Source: Pyrus communis
Lineage: Eukaryota > Streptophyta > Magnoliopsida > Rosales > Rosaceae
DNA: 64,000 nucleotides
NCBI RefSeq assembly: GCF_963583255.1
Contig: NC_084810.1
Location: 10,871,853-10,935,852 of the forward strand
Direction of reading: 5' to 3'
Of this stretch, positions 23,525-35,116 are shown piece after piece. The translations under genes were made by a program, and so were the position numbers. A model generated the notes under the pieces. It had not been told where the DNA came from and ran no database searches. It was given only the letters and a program-made list of their open reading frames with translations. The stretch's first letter is position 1. Each line of letters starts with the position of its first letter.

Positions 23525-23721
23525 TTTCTAAATTTTTGAACATACTAACCCCCTGTTTTGAAAACATATATAGTACTACATATAGTAAATTTTTTGAAAA
23601 TCTAGCATTTTGCAAACATTCATAAAATCATTATGTATAAAATAGTGCTCAAAAATGAATATAGCCACCCGAAGGCAAATTCATAAGTCTCATCAACAGT
23701 TACTCTCTAGGGGTATCATAG

Positions 23722-24056
23722 TCCCCCGAAGGCAGTACCTGTCCATCACTCGAAGGTGAAGTTGTATGACAATGAGTTATGCCAGTGAAGAAACCATGGT
23801 CCATCACCCGAAGATGAAATTGTACGACTCCAGGTTACGCTGGAGAAGATGATGCATAACATCACACACCGACACTAGCCCCGGGCTAATGAAACTGGGG
23901 GTATAGGATAAATATTATCAACTCCTCATCCACCCGAAGGCAATACCTGTCCATCACCTGAAGGTGAAACTGTATGACACTGGGTTACGCCAGTGAAGAA
24001 ACCATTGTCCATCACCCGAAGGGGAAGTTGTACAACTCTAGGTTACGCTAGAGAAG
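23722..24056. repeat. Hairpin repeat block of the gypsy LTR (two ~125-bp units, four hairpins)
   Basis: Units at about 23722-23850 and 23932-24056 each hold two copies of CCATCACCCGAAGGTGAA followed by a small hairpin with loop GTTACG. The stems are CTCCAG/CTGGAG (23828-23845), CACTGG/CCAGTG (23978-23995) and CTCTAG/CTAGAG (24036-24053); a fourth, imperfect one lies near 23770-23787. The stem bases differ between copies, but pairing is kept. Related hairpins occur in the forward LTR at 43666-43787. Confidence 0.75.
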
Positions 24057-25104
24057 AGGTATCTACATAAACATCATCAACTGTGTCTTATGGTCATAGA
24101 CGTCTACATACCCATGTTGTGTGGATGTATAATAACTCACTAGAGACATACCGAAAACATACCTCAAAACCTTATATCCAAATCTGAAACTCAAAAGCTC
24201 AAGTCTCGTAACAATCATGATAAACCATATTCATAAATCCATAAAGTAATCATATTCAAAAGCAATAGAATGTCATATACTAAAATCTCATCATTCATAA
24301 CCTTTCGGAAAATGTAATTCAATAAATCATAATTATTTCATAAGAGTAATTCAAATAAATCATAAATATAGAACTCCGTAAAACATAATAGAAACCGTGC
24401 TCGATTCATGAAATATGAAATGCATGCAAACCTAAGATTTTATAAAAATATACAATTTAAGAAGGGATCCACTCACAAGTATTCCACTACTGGAGAGCTA
24501 CTCGAACTAAGGAGGATTGGATCACTTCCAACCGATGCACCTAAACACAAAGAGAGCGGATTCGAATTCGGCACGTCGAAAAACCCAAACAGGGACCTCT
24601 GGTTCCCCTACATACCGCCCCAGGGCGGTAACCCGGAAGGCCACAAGCCGCCACACGCCGAGTTGGGTTGCCAAAATGTTCGCCAAAAAAGTCATCACGG
24701 CGGAGGCACATGTGCTCCACGCACCGGTCACCATGCACGCCCATGCACACCCACGCACCAACCGTGGAACTGGGTTTCTGGATTGTGCCAGTTCTCAATG
24801 TGGGTTTTGGCCTTTGGTTTAGGCCCAAAGGATTGGGCCTGGGCTGATCGGTGGATGGGCCGATTTTAGGATTGGGCTTGGGCCAGGTTATGTTTTGGGC
24901 TTGGCTAGATAGGCCCAAGGTTTTAGGCTAGGTTTAGAGTTGGGCCAGGTTGCTTCGAGCCGGGCTTAGCCTGTTAAACTCGCGAGTTACCAGACCTAGT
25001 GAAGAAGAAGGCCAGAATTCGACCGAGAATTTTTCTGACTCAATTTTGGGGTCGAAACTCAACTAAAAATAATGATTCAAACGCCAACACAAAGCCAAAA
25101 AAGT

Positions 25105-28100
25105 TGAAGGATAAATTTTGTCCTAGCTAAGAACATGTGAGAACATTTGAACAAGCAAACTAATAACACTTTAAAGTAGGCATGCATTCAAAAAAATTTT
25201 AAAACCCATGACTTTCAAAGCCTAGTGAATGGTGAACTACAAAACTCTTTAACTACATTAAAGAGAAGAAAGGATTTTGAGATTCATTACCCTTGAAGCT
25301 CATCCTTGTTTACACAAGGGATTTACCCAAGTGGAGGGCTTTCAAGTCACATCCTAGCTCCTTAGATCTTCTTTGTGATTTTCTTCCTTTTGATACTCCA
25401 TTGCTCCTTAAGGATGTGAGGAAAGGATCTCCAAGAACACCAAATGTTTGGTGTCTCTAAGTCTCCACACCAAGGATGAGGTGGGAAGATGAAATGGATG
25501 ACTTAGAGGAAGAAAAGATTGCTAGCCATTTTCCCCCTAAGTGGTCGGCCTCTATAGAGAAAAAGGGAGAAAAAGTTTCTTCTTTTTCCTCAAAAAAAAC
25601 CCTAGTGAGAGAATGTCTATAAAGTTTCCTTTATACCACCTCACACGTGAGTGGCGAACTTGCAATTAAGCCAAGTCCATTACCACTTACCCTATGGCCG
25701 GCCATCCTATAGTTATTAGGCTAATTGCCCATTTTGTTTTAGTTGTCATACAACTTAAACATAATGGGCATTGTGGACCAAAACCCTTTTAGGCCCAAGA
25801 CCCGAAACTAACTTCAAAGATCCCGGTAAGCCTCCTATCATATCCACGCCATACGAACCTTTCGTATAATTAATTAACTAATTAATTAATGTTGAACATT
25901 CTGATGTGAAAATTATGTTGACACACAAATTAAACCCTATTTGTGACAATTGTAGTAATGAAGTAAGTAGGGATCGTTCTAACCGGGGATTAACTAGGGG
26001 TGCTAATCTAATTTGAATTGACTCAAAAACACAAAAACTAAAATTTAATTTGGTCGAATTTGAAAGTGTTTATGACTCCAAATGCTTAAAAACACAAAAT
26101 AAAACAAATACAAATGACTACGACTCAACAAAATATGGGGGGATTGTGGTTGGATGAATTTAAACTAAATGGGCAGATTGTAAAGAAAATAGATTTTAAG
26201 ACAAAATTTGGATGAATCAATGGATGATGGGATAGCTAAGGGGTTCTTCTCCACACATGAAATATATGCAACGTAAATCAATTTCCAATTATCAATCCAA
26301 TAAGTTATGAACCTCGACACTCCAAGTTAATTAGGTCCGCTTAAATTAACCTTCAGATTTCCCTAGAATCATTGAATTGGATGAATATGCATCGCAAACA
26401 AATTATTCCTAACAAATTCTCTATATGAACAGCATGATAAAGACATAAGTTAGAATCATTACGTTCTTTGGAAATCATAAGCATCGACAAGGCATTTGTA
26501 ACTATGAAAAGCATGATACGCTTGCCAGGAATCTACTTAACATGATCGTGACTAGCAACCTTCACTACTTGTGAATATAAATTCATAACGATTAGGTGAA
26601 ACAAACTTATATCCTAGCATCAAATTCAAGCATGCAAATTAAGCGTGCACTCTCAATCAACATACAAGAATAAGTTCTAAATCAAACGGTTAAGCAAATT
26701 GTATTCAAAACTTATGCAACGATAATTGGAAGTAATCAACTTATTTCACATATATAATCATGGTTTCGAATCACCCCCTAGCTAACTAGGGGGTTTAGCC
26801 TCTCATGTTCACAGAAAGAGAAATACAATTGGATTTAAACATAAAGCACAAAGGATTGATTACACCTAGAACGCACAACGAATCCACTTGAATTTCTGCG
26901 CGTCGAAGCTCCTCTTTCCTCTTCTCCTTGCTGCGGCAGAGAGTGTTTAGGGAATTTCTGGATGGTTTGGGGGTTCGGCGAGGTTATGGGGTGGTGTAGG
27001 AAGGTTTGGAAGGTGGCTGGGAAGGGTGGAGGAAGGCTGCGGCTGTTGGGAGAATATGGGATGGTGCTGCGGCTGGAATGGAGATGGTGGCAGCACGGCA
27101 AAAAAGAATTGATCAATGGGTGGCTGCGGCTGTGATATAATTTTTTTGTGTGTATTAGGCCGAATCCAATTGATCAATGGGTGGCTGCGTGAAGATGGGA
27201 AAAGAAACTGGAATTGAATGGTGGGATGCGGCTAAAAAAAACCAAAAGAATGGGATAATGGGTGAATAATATATTGGGATATGGTGGTTGCGGCAAAGTC
27301 AATTAGGGTGATATATATGGGAGGCCACGGCAGCCTGTTATGAGAAAAAAAAATGGCATTTGCGGCTGCTAGGTTCTTTTTGAATTATGGGAGAATTTTG
27401 GGGGGAGTGACGGCTCTTTTTAGTTAGGGTGAATAAGATGGTACGGCTAGGGTTTAGGGTTAGGATTTGGGCTAGGGCCTTCGTTTTGTGTCCTAAAGCG
27501 CCTACAAAGACTTCAAAGTGGCTAGAAAAATACGGACGTTTAAGATTAGGAAAGGTTACCAAAACGGGAAACTTAGGATTAACTTTCCTAAAATAGGAAA
27601 CCTTGTTTGAGTAGGATTCCTCGTTTTGGTAAGAATTCATCATTGGAGTAGGAATTCGTCGTTTCTTCAAGTCTTCAACTCATTCATTCCTCTTTCGCTC
27701 CAAAAGACTCCAATTTGCATCTTCTTGCACACTTTGGCCTTATAATCTGAAAATACACAAAAGTGGCCTTAAACACTAAAATAACTAAATAAACACAACA
27801 TAAATGCACGAGAACAAGCTAATTAAGTCGCATGAATATGCTCCTATCACATTCCCAATTAAACCATTTAATTGCTTATCCATCTCATTTATATTTCTTC
27901 ACTTTCATCCTTGCGCGGTGTACAATCCATTAGGTTCCAATTAGCGAGGTTGTGGGTGATTGTTACTCTTAACAATCGATTGTGAATTGAAACTACATTT
28001 CAATACTCCCTATGATGAAGATTAGTGTTTTCTAATCTTCAGGGTTTCCACAAACCATAAGTGACACCTAGCAATATGTCATGGCTACCCAAGCTAAGTA

Positions 28101-28912
28101 GAAGTGGTTGGAGAACCTATTCAGTTACAATTACAATGCAATACAGTCCTTCTCTAATACAATACTCTTAATCACATTGTTTGAGTGATAGTTTATTTCA
28201 TGTCTACTATCCAATGTGATACTTCTATATGATTCAATTGAATATGATTTGGACCAAACTTCCTAAATCATATTCATATGCTTTGGCAAAGACTCCCGAA
28301 TCATATCTCAGAGTATTCTCCCTCCACCATGGAAGGTTAGAGATCTCTAGATAGCTTGACCCCAACATTGTCGTGGACACTTTCGATGGAATGCCTTTGG
28401 CATGATCAAAAATCAAGGACCTAACCATTAGACATCTATAATGCCTCAGGCCAAAAGACTACTTTGCATATTGCAACTTTTGAGTTCTTACATGACATGT
28501 ATGTTTGAACTCTCTTTTGATCGTGGTTTAATGTACTCAATTACCTTTTGAGCACCTATGTGTTTGTCTCAATGTCCAACACTAAATGACTTGAGACTAG
28601 TCATACTCACACTTGAGTTAACGTAACACATACTAACCTTAGCAGATTGTCAATGCCCAATTGGTAATCCTATGGCTATGAACGTTTTAGGAATGAACAT
28701 AAGAGAAAGATCTCGTTAATCTAACTTACTTAGATCACTTCTCTCTTAGATTAAATACATTCCTTGGATTCCCTTATTGCTTAAACACATAATACAATAA
28801 ATAGTGATTAACAATAAGCTTTGCCCTTCATTAAACATATAATAGTTTAACACAATAAGTATTCCAAAAGCTATTACATCAAATGAGTGGCTTTTTGGGC
28901 ATACTTCCAACA
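25105..28912 (-). mobile_element. copia solo LTR, reverse, with a nested solo LTR
   Basis: Right end ATACTTCCAACA (reverse-complement TGTTGGAAGTAT, the copia LTR start); left end TGAAGGATAAATTTTG. Target duplication AAAGT is exact at 25100-25104 and 28913-28917. Removing the nested element leaves about 1.86 kb of LTR, the fullest copy of this family in the window. Nothing internal to the retrotransposon remains, so it is a recombination-derived solo LTR inserted in the reverse gypsy-type LTR. Confidence 0.88.
25902..27849. mobile_element. Solo LTR (1948 bp) nested in the copia LTR
   Basis: Ends TGATGTGAAAATT and GCTCCTATCA, flanked on both sides by the exact 5-bp duplication CATTC (25897-25901 and 27850-27854). 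The copia LTR resumes in register on either side (TTAATTAATTAATGTTGAA before, CCCAATTAAACCATTTAATT after). No gag or pol. The GC-richer right half has short open frames of low complexity and a duplicated AATTGATCAATGGGTGGCTG word at about 27108 and 27168. A second copy starts at 63425. Lineage unknown; orientation not set. Confidence 0.85.
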
Positions 28913-29669
28913 AAAGTGAGGATTCGAGTCATACCAGAAAGGGATGATGTCGAGGTCAGAATTGGCCGGAAATAGCTTGCAATCGTCGATCCTTCACTGG
29001 AAAAACTGAAGAGATCCTTCCGAGTGGTTTCTAGGTCAAAAAAGTCACCAAATTATTTCAAAAACTACCTAAACCTACTTCTAAACACGAATCACAAAGA
29101 TTTAGGTACGTTTGGACCTTTACCTAGGTCTGAAAAGCTTGGGATCTCGTCGGAGCTCACTAGCACAGTGCTGAGAATGAGAGAGAGTGATATCGGAGAG
29201 GTGAGGGAGAGAGAAGGTCTAGGTGGTGATAATGGTGTGGATGTGATGGTGGTGATTTATGTGTATGTATGTATGTAGGTAGGTGTGTGTGAGTTCACCG
29301 AAGAAGAGAGGAGAGTGAAGACGAGAGAGAAAATGAAGAGAGTTCTAGAGAAAGATCACGGGGAAGGAAGAAAAAGGGCACTAGACATAGGGTGCCACAT
29401 GTCACCCATGCAGAGGTCCAAAAGTGGAGAAATATCTCCACTTGTGAAATTACAAAAATGCCCTTGTCGTTCAAAAATCATAGGAGCTTCGTTTTAGCTC
29501 CAAATTAGATTTTGATCACTCATATGTGTTTGTATCAACGATAGCTACAGAAATAAAATAAACGAAGAATTTGAATACGTTAATAGACGAAAGTCAACGC
29601 AAGTCAATGTTCACGGTATTTTCGTAATTTTAACTAATTAAAATGAAATTTTCGAAATGGGTTGTTACA

Positions 29670-30485
29670 ACTAGGACATCACCGTTAACATTTAGGCGAT
29701 CAACATCCTCACAACCTTAATCGTTAAGAGCTTGTTCAGCACTTCCCTGGCAATCTGGTGATGCAAAGAACGACAAGGTTTGCCTTGAGATAATGAAATT
29801 ATAATCGAGGTGCGTCCATTGTTGGTTGAAAACTATTTCCACACACCCTCTTAGACCTTGGTTAAGCCTTGTGCCTTTGAGAATTTATGGAAAGGATGTC
29901 TCTTCGAAGTAGGCCCTATTATAAGAAGAAAAAAAAATCATTGTGCAAAAAGGTATTTAGACAACTTTTTTAATCAATTATTAAACCCACATCAGCACAC
30001 ATAACAATTTTTTTTACAAAATTGTGGCTGAATGATCATATTGATTTGCGACACCTATTTTCAAGGACTACATTGATTGATTTTCAATTTCAGGGACCAT
30101 ATTGAGGTGTAGGTTAATTTCAGAGACCATCTTGATGGTGTATGTCAATTTCAGGGACCATTTATGATAAAAACCCGTAAATCTTGTGGGGCCTATTTAT
30201 GTGCCACATCAACACTTAACGAAATTTTCAATAGAATTGTGACGGAATGACCACATTGATTTGCGACACCTATTTTCAGGGACTACATTGATTGATTTTT
30301 AATTTCAATGACCATTTTGATGGTAAGGGTCAATTTTGGGGACCATGTGTGATAAAAATCCTTTGCTCATATAAGGTTGAGATCCTACCATAACTTAAAT
30401 TACAAGTGGCCATCTATTGGCCAAGAAGAACCTACTTCAAGACATCAATGAAGCTCAAACTGAGGGGTTTATGACACATATAAAG
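29670..30485. other. Spacer with a duplicated 'GGGACCA' non-coding repeat
   Basis: Between 30031-30180 and 30246-30365 the same block occurs twice, starting near CATTGATTTGCGACACCTAT and ending near GATAAAAA.CC, with GGGACCA words spaced through it. It looks like a transposon-derived tandem duplication. No gene recognised. Confidence 0.55.
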
Positions 30486-30757
30486 TTATTTATAAGAGAA
30501 AATGGGATAAGGCAGTTTGGACATGTGAAATGAAGACCTACAGCCATTTCAGTTAGAAGATATGATTACGAAATAGAGCCTGGATCAAAGAAGTAGAAGA
30601 AAGCCTAGGAAGATTTGGACAGAGACTCTAAGAAAAGACTTGGACTACTTGGATCTAACAAAAAAACATGACACAAAACCTAGCGCAATAGTGTTCTAAG
30701 ATTCATATGGCCGACCCCACTAAATAGGATAAGACTTTATTGTTATTATCGTAGTAT
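30486..30757 (+). pseudogene. RTE-type LINE 3' end (reverse transcriptase C-terminal tail)
   Basis: The forward translation reads QFGHVK, then RPTAISVRRYDYE, KKA.EDLDRDS and a terminal WPTPLNRIR. This is the plant LINE tail normally written as WFGHV.RRP..APVRR.DYE, GRGRP..TW, DPT. A TTGTTATTATCG tail follows. Stops and shifts interrupt it. Only the extreme C terminus is present, as expected from 5' truncation. Confidence 0.65.
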
Positions 30758-30911
30758 TTATAAAACTAGCAGAAATGTAGTAGTAAATAATAACCAAAAT
30801 GTTACCCTTACCACCTATTTGTACCAAACTCACATGCGTTGGTAGATCCTAACTCTATTAGGGAAATGGTACAAACGAATGAATAAATAAATGATAAGTG
30901 GAGCACTACTC

Positions 30912-30952
<41 letters not shown>

Positions 30953-31834
30953 GAAGGAGAAAATTCATTGGAGGGAGGTATAAACGGGCCAAGAAGAGCC
31001 TGACTCCGACAGCTTTCTCTCTAACGTACACAGGAAGAGCAGAGCCTGCCTCAGTTGGTCCGTTTCTGTTGTGAAGGTCTTTTCTCCCATGGACTTTGGA
31101 ATTTGTACCTAAATTCAACACACACGCACACCATCGTTGTTCAACTTTGAAAGCTCTTCAAAGCTCAAAGGTCATTTAGTTTTACTTTTCATGTCTTAAT
31201 TTCTTTACATTATATTTTCTTTCTTTAAATTCTTGGTTAGTTTTTGTTCTACACTGAGAAATTTTTTCTTCAGTTCAAGTGATATTCTGTAGAGTTATCG
31301 AAAACTGGATGATATTTGCAGGGGAGGAATTCGAACTTGGTTGTAGACGAGAAAGCACGTTGACCTAGTCAACTCGGTACGCCCTCATTTTCGCTTCATT
31401 AATTCAGACTTTCATTTGATTGTTTTCTTTGTAAAGGTTTGAAACTGTTGCAACTTACAAGCCTTTGAATTTGAATGTTTAGTTTGAAGGTTGAAATTTC
31501 ATTGGAGAATTGTTCAAGTGAAACATACTTCTTTAATTTTCTAAAGCTTCTATAATTTTCTCAGTTTGAATATTAATTTTAGAACCCAACTTTCTTTTAT
31601 TCTACTTTATCTGGTGATAAATCTTCGTCTGTGATTTCTTTGAGTTGAATGATTTAGGTTGGTAAGAAATCGAGTTATGAATTGGCAGACACCATAATCT
31701 GCAGGGCCTGCATCACAATTTGTGATTTTTCGTCTATCGATTTTATCGCCATAGCTTTGATAATTCGGCTTCCATTAAACAACGGTGCTGTAACATCGGT
31801 GAAAAAGAAATTCATTGAATCGGCTATCGAACTG
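30758..31834 (+). promoter_or_regulatory. Upstream region and probable 5' UTR of the MATE gene
   Basis: It contains an (AAT)n microsatellite at about 30912-30951. I see no sharply defined TATA box. In-frame stops precede the ATG at 31835, so that ATG is the first usable start in its frame. Donor-like GGTAAG near 31660 hints at a 5' UTR intron, unproven. Confidence 0.4.
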
Positions 31835-34800
31835 ATGGCTGAAGAAGAAGATGGTTCATATTCGTATGGGAACACAAGGAAAACTTCTATCTACGTTTTC
31901 TTCAAGGATTGCGGGTAATCATTTTCAATCGGTTTTATGCATTTTACATTTCCTTTTCCTGTTTAGGAGGTCCCTTGGTTTGTAATTAGAGTTTTTGTTT
32001 GACTGAACAAAGCAGAAAAGCAGTGAAAAGTACTTCCTATTAGCAACGCGAGCTTTTACTCGCATCCGTTGGCTGTTGTAATTGATTTTATTCATGGCTA
32101 GACCAGCTCAGACTTTCTTACCTCTGATATGTTTGATCCAAGAGCCACATTCCAAATGATTTTATTATTGCAATTAAGAAAAAGTAGCTATCATTCCCTT
32201 TCCTGACATATCTGTAGTCCTACGATTTCATCAACGTATAGAGTTATCAAATGAATTGTAATTACAATTGAAACGACCGAAAAGGATTGTATGAGTGAGT
32301 TAATGTATGTTCTAAAGTTGGAAATAGATGGTCTATCTAATACTTGGATTCTCTCTCTTTTATGCGTAGATGTGTTTTTAATTTGGACAAACTTGGGTTA
32401 GAAATAGCGTCAATTGCATTGCCTGCAGCGCTAGCTTTGACAGCTGATCCAATCGCTTCTCTAGTCGACACAGCATTCATTGGCCAAATAGGTACTTTCC
32501 TTCCTCATTTTTTTCTTTCATTTCAACATTGCGTATGTTCTTCGATTTGAAATAAATTGTCTTAATGTTTAAAGGTCCAGTGGAGCTTGCTGCTGTAGGA
32601 GTTTCTATTGCTTTGTTCAATCAAGTATCAAAAATTGCAATATTCCCACTTGTTAGTGTCACAACGTCTTTTGTCGCCGAAGAGGATGCTATGGGAACAG
32701 TGAGTCCCAAGGTGAATGACAACGATTACCTGGAAACTGGTTCATCAATGAATGATGAAACACAACAGTTGATTCCAGAAAGCAGTATGCTCCATGTTTT
32801 TCTATAATGTACTTCGTATGCAGTGTGTAAAGACTCACAGAATATGACTACATAGATCTAAAAGCTTCTTCCTTGATAATTTTTTTTCTTCGATATTATT
32901 TCTCAGATACCACTCAGAACGCATACAACTCAAAATCAGTTGTTGCAAGCTTTGAAATCGTTAAAAACGATTATCAAAAAAGGTACATGCCGTCAGCATC
33001 ATCAGCAATGGTTATTGGCAGCATCCTTGGCCTTATCCAGGCCATATTTCTCATAGCTGGCGCAAAACCTCTTTTGAACTTTATGGGAGTCGGTTCTGTA
33101 AGTGAATACTTTTCTTTTTGCCTTATGGTTTTACTTAATAACATTTCTTATCAAGCGCTAAAATGCTGTGTTCTCTAACTTCTAATAACAGACGGAACTA
33201 TTGTTTGTTTAGGATTCCCCTATGCTAAAACCTGCACAGCAGTATTTGATGCTGAGGTCACTTGGTGCTCCTGCAGTTCTTCTTTCGCTCGCTATGCAAG
33301 GGATCTTCCGTGGGTTCAAGGATACAAAAACTCCTTTATATGCCACTGGTATAATGGAGTTCAACTTTCGTTTCTGACCTAATCGATTTCACCAGAATAA
33401 AACATTATTCAGCTTTCTAATGCATAAATTAATGATCTGCTTAAATTCAGTGGCAGGAGATGTAACAAATATAATTTTAGATCCAATATTTATTTTTGTT
33501 TTCCATCTGGGCGTCAGCGGTGCAGCTATTGCTCATGTTATATCTCAGTAAGTTTCATCTATCTTCTCTCCCAAGTTTCGTGTTTGTTTTAGGTCCTATT
33601 GTGTTGTGTGCGCTCTCTGGAATTATGCATTGTATGTCAGCTTTGCCTCTTATTGTTAAAATGGTAATTGCAGGTACTTGATATGTTTCATACTCTTGCG
33701 GAGATTAGCAGCTGAAGTTGATCTATTACCCCCAAGTATCAAACATCTGGAATTTAGTCGATTTCTTAAAAACGGTAAGGATTTTATTCTGTAACTGGCA
33801 GTTGTGACTCGAATCCTTGGGCCTTGGTTTTAATGAGCCGAAAACATTGGAAGCGTTTGTTAAAAGATAGAGTTAATTATGAAGTTGATACCCCATTAGT
33901 CCTTTCTTCCCTCCAGGTTTTCTATTATTAATGAGGGTCATTGCTGCTACATTTTGTGTGACACTGGCCGCATCGTTGGCTGCACGGCAGGGACCGACAC
34001 CCATGGCGGCATTTCAGGTCTGCTTGCAGATTTGGTTGGCAACTTCCCTTCTAGCCGATGGGCTGGCTGTTGCTGGACAGGTCGGATATCATTTCGTTAA
34101 TGCATGAGACTACTGCAATATGGATATTTACGAAATTAGTTAGAAAACCTTTAGTAAATAGATAGAAATGATCAACTTCTAGTTTTTCAATTAGACAGTT
34201 AAGTTTAATCAGAACCGATGATGATCAACTGCCTTCACACTGAAATTTTTGGCTCCACCTTCAGGCCATACTTGCAAGTGCATTTGCGAAAAAAGACTAC
34301 GATAAGGCAACAGCCACTGCATCCCGAGTGTTACAGGTGCGTAATCATTTTTCAGAAGGATCAAATATGAATTCCATATGATGTCAGTTTCTCTAAAAAT
34401 TCGTAATTGCGTTTAAACTGCAGCTGGGATTTGTATTGGGGTTGATGCTCGCTGCTATACTGGGAGTGGGTTTGCAATATGGGGCAAGGTTATTCACCAG
34501 AGATGTCAGTGTGCTACATCTCATTGGCGTAGGTATTCCGGTAAGTCCCCTTGTCTCAAAACAGAAAACAATGCTTCCGCTGACATTTCTTAGATCCTAA
34601 ATGACATTTTGATTTGAACTAACAATCTTCAAATTCGAAATCAGTTTGTTGCAGCTACTCAACCCCTCAATACCCTGGCGTTTGTTTTCGACGGTGTCAA
34701 CTTTGGAGCGTCTGATTTTGCATACTCAGCCTTTTCCATGGCAAGTATTGTATCACTTTCTTGTAATTCAAGTAATGATTTGCAGCTAAGTAAAAGCTTA

Positions 34801-35116
34801 GAGGAGAAGCACCGCATTCAGTTTCTTGGGATACAAGTTAATGTGATGTTCACGATTTTCTCCAGATTCTGGTGGCTATTGTCAGCATCTTAGTTCTGTT
34901 TATACTCTCCTCTACTAATGGATTCATCGGAATCTGGGCTGCTTTGGCCATCTATATGAGTCTCCGGACATTGGCCGGATTTTGGAGGTATAATCTTACT
35001 GTTTTCGCCCGCACACCCGTTGAAACACAAAAATTCCCATAACTAACTTAAAATTTTGGTATGCAAATTGCAGGATAGGAACAAGAACAGGACCCTGGGA
35101 ATTCCTCCGGGCGTAA
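31835..35116 (+). CDS. MATE transporter, FRD3/DTX42-43 clade (citrate-exporter type), 13 exons
   Basis: Exons: 31835-31914, 32370-32491, 32575-32784, 32907-33097, 33213-33348, 33451-33547, 33674-33774, 33917-34080, 34265-34336, 34424-34540, 34645-34740, 34866-34987, 35074-35116. They sum to 1551 nt, 516 aa plus TAA, with consistent phases. The protein starts MAEEEDGSYSY. It has LPAALALTADPIASLVDTAF in helix 1, a long polar loop after FVAEEDAMG (typical of this clade), then LGAPAVLLSLAMQGIFRGFK. SLAARQGPTPMAAFQVCLQ resembles the citrate-exporting motif between helices 5 and 6. It ends TGPWEFLRA. Such proteins are H+- or Na+-coupled plasma-membrane exporters of citrate, used for iron loading of xylem or aluminium tolerance. 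Intron 11 uses a GC donor; the rest are GT-AG. Substrate and the exact DTX number are inferred from clade wording. Confidence 0.95.

Larger units (their letters stand above)
23525..29669 (-). mobile_element. gypsy-type LTR, reverse, truncated and split by nested insertions
   Basis: Reading from 29669 down, the LTR starts TGTAACAACCCATTTCG, runs to 28918, resumes at 25104 after the copia solo LTR, and continues to about 23525 (AAAACAGGGGGTTAGTATGTTC, matching the forward LTR near 43995-44025). The inner 3' end, about 350-400 bp compared with the forward copy, is missing. It shares layout with the forward LTR: the TGTAACAA start, then coding-free polypyrimidine/CGGCC-rich parts, then the hairpin block. 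Open frames within it are shadows. Confidence 0.7.

Noticed and set aside
24408..24918. Overlapping open frames of 79-153 aa on both strands
   Set aside because: They lie inside the reverse gypsy-type LTR in a GC-rich part, have no recognisable domain and overlap each other.
26835..27177. Proline/histidine-rich reverse frames
   Set aside because: They fall inside a solo LTR with exact target duplication and translate GCGGCTG repeats.
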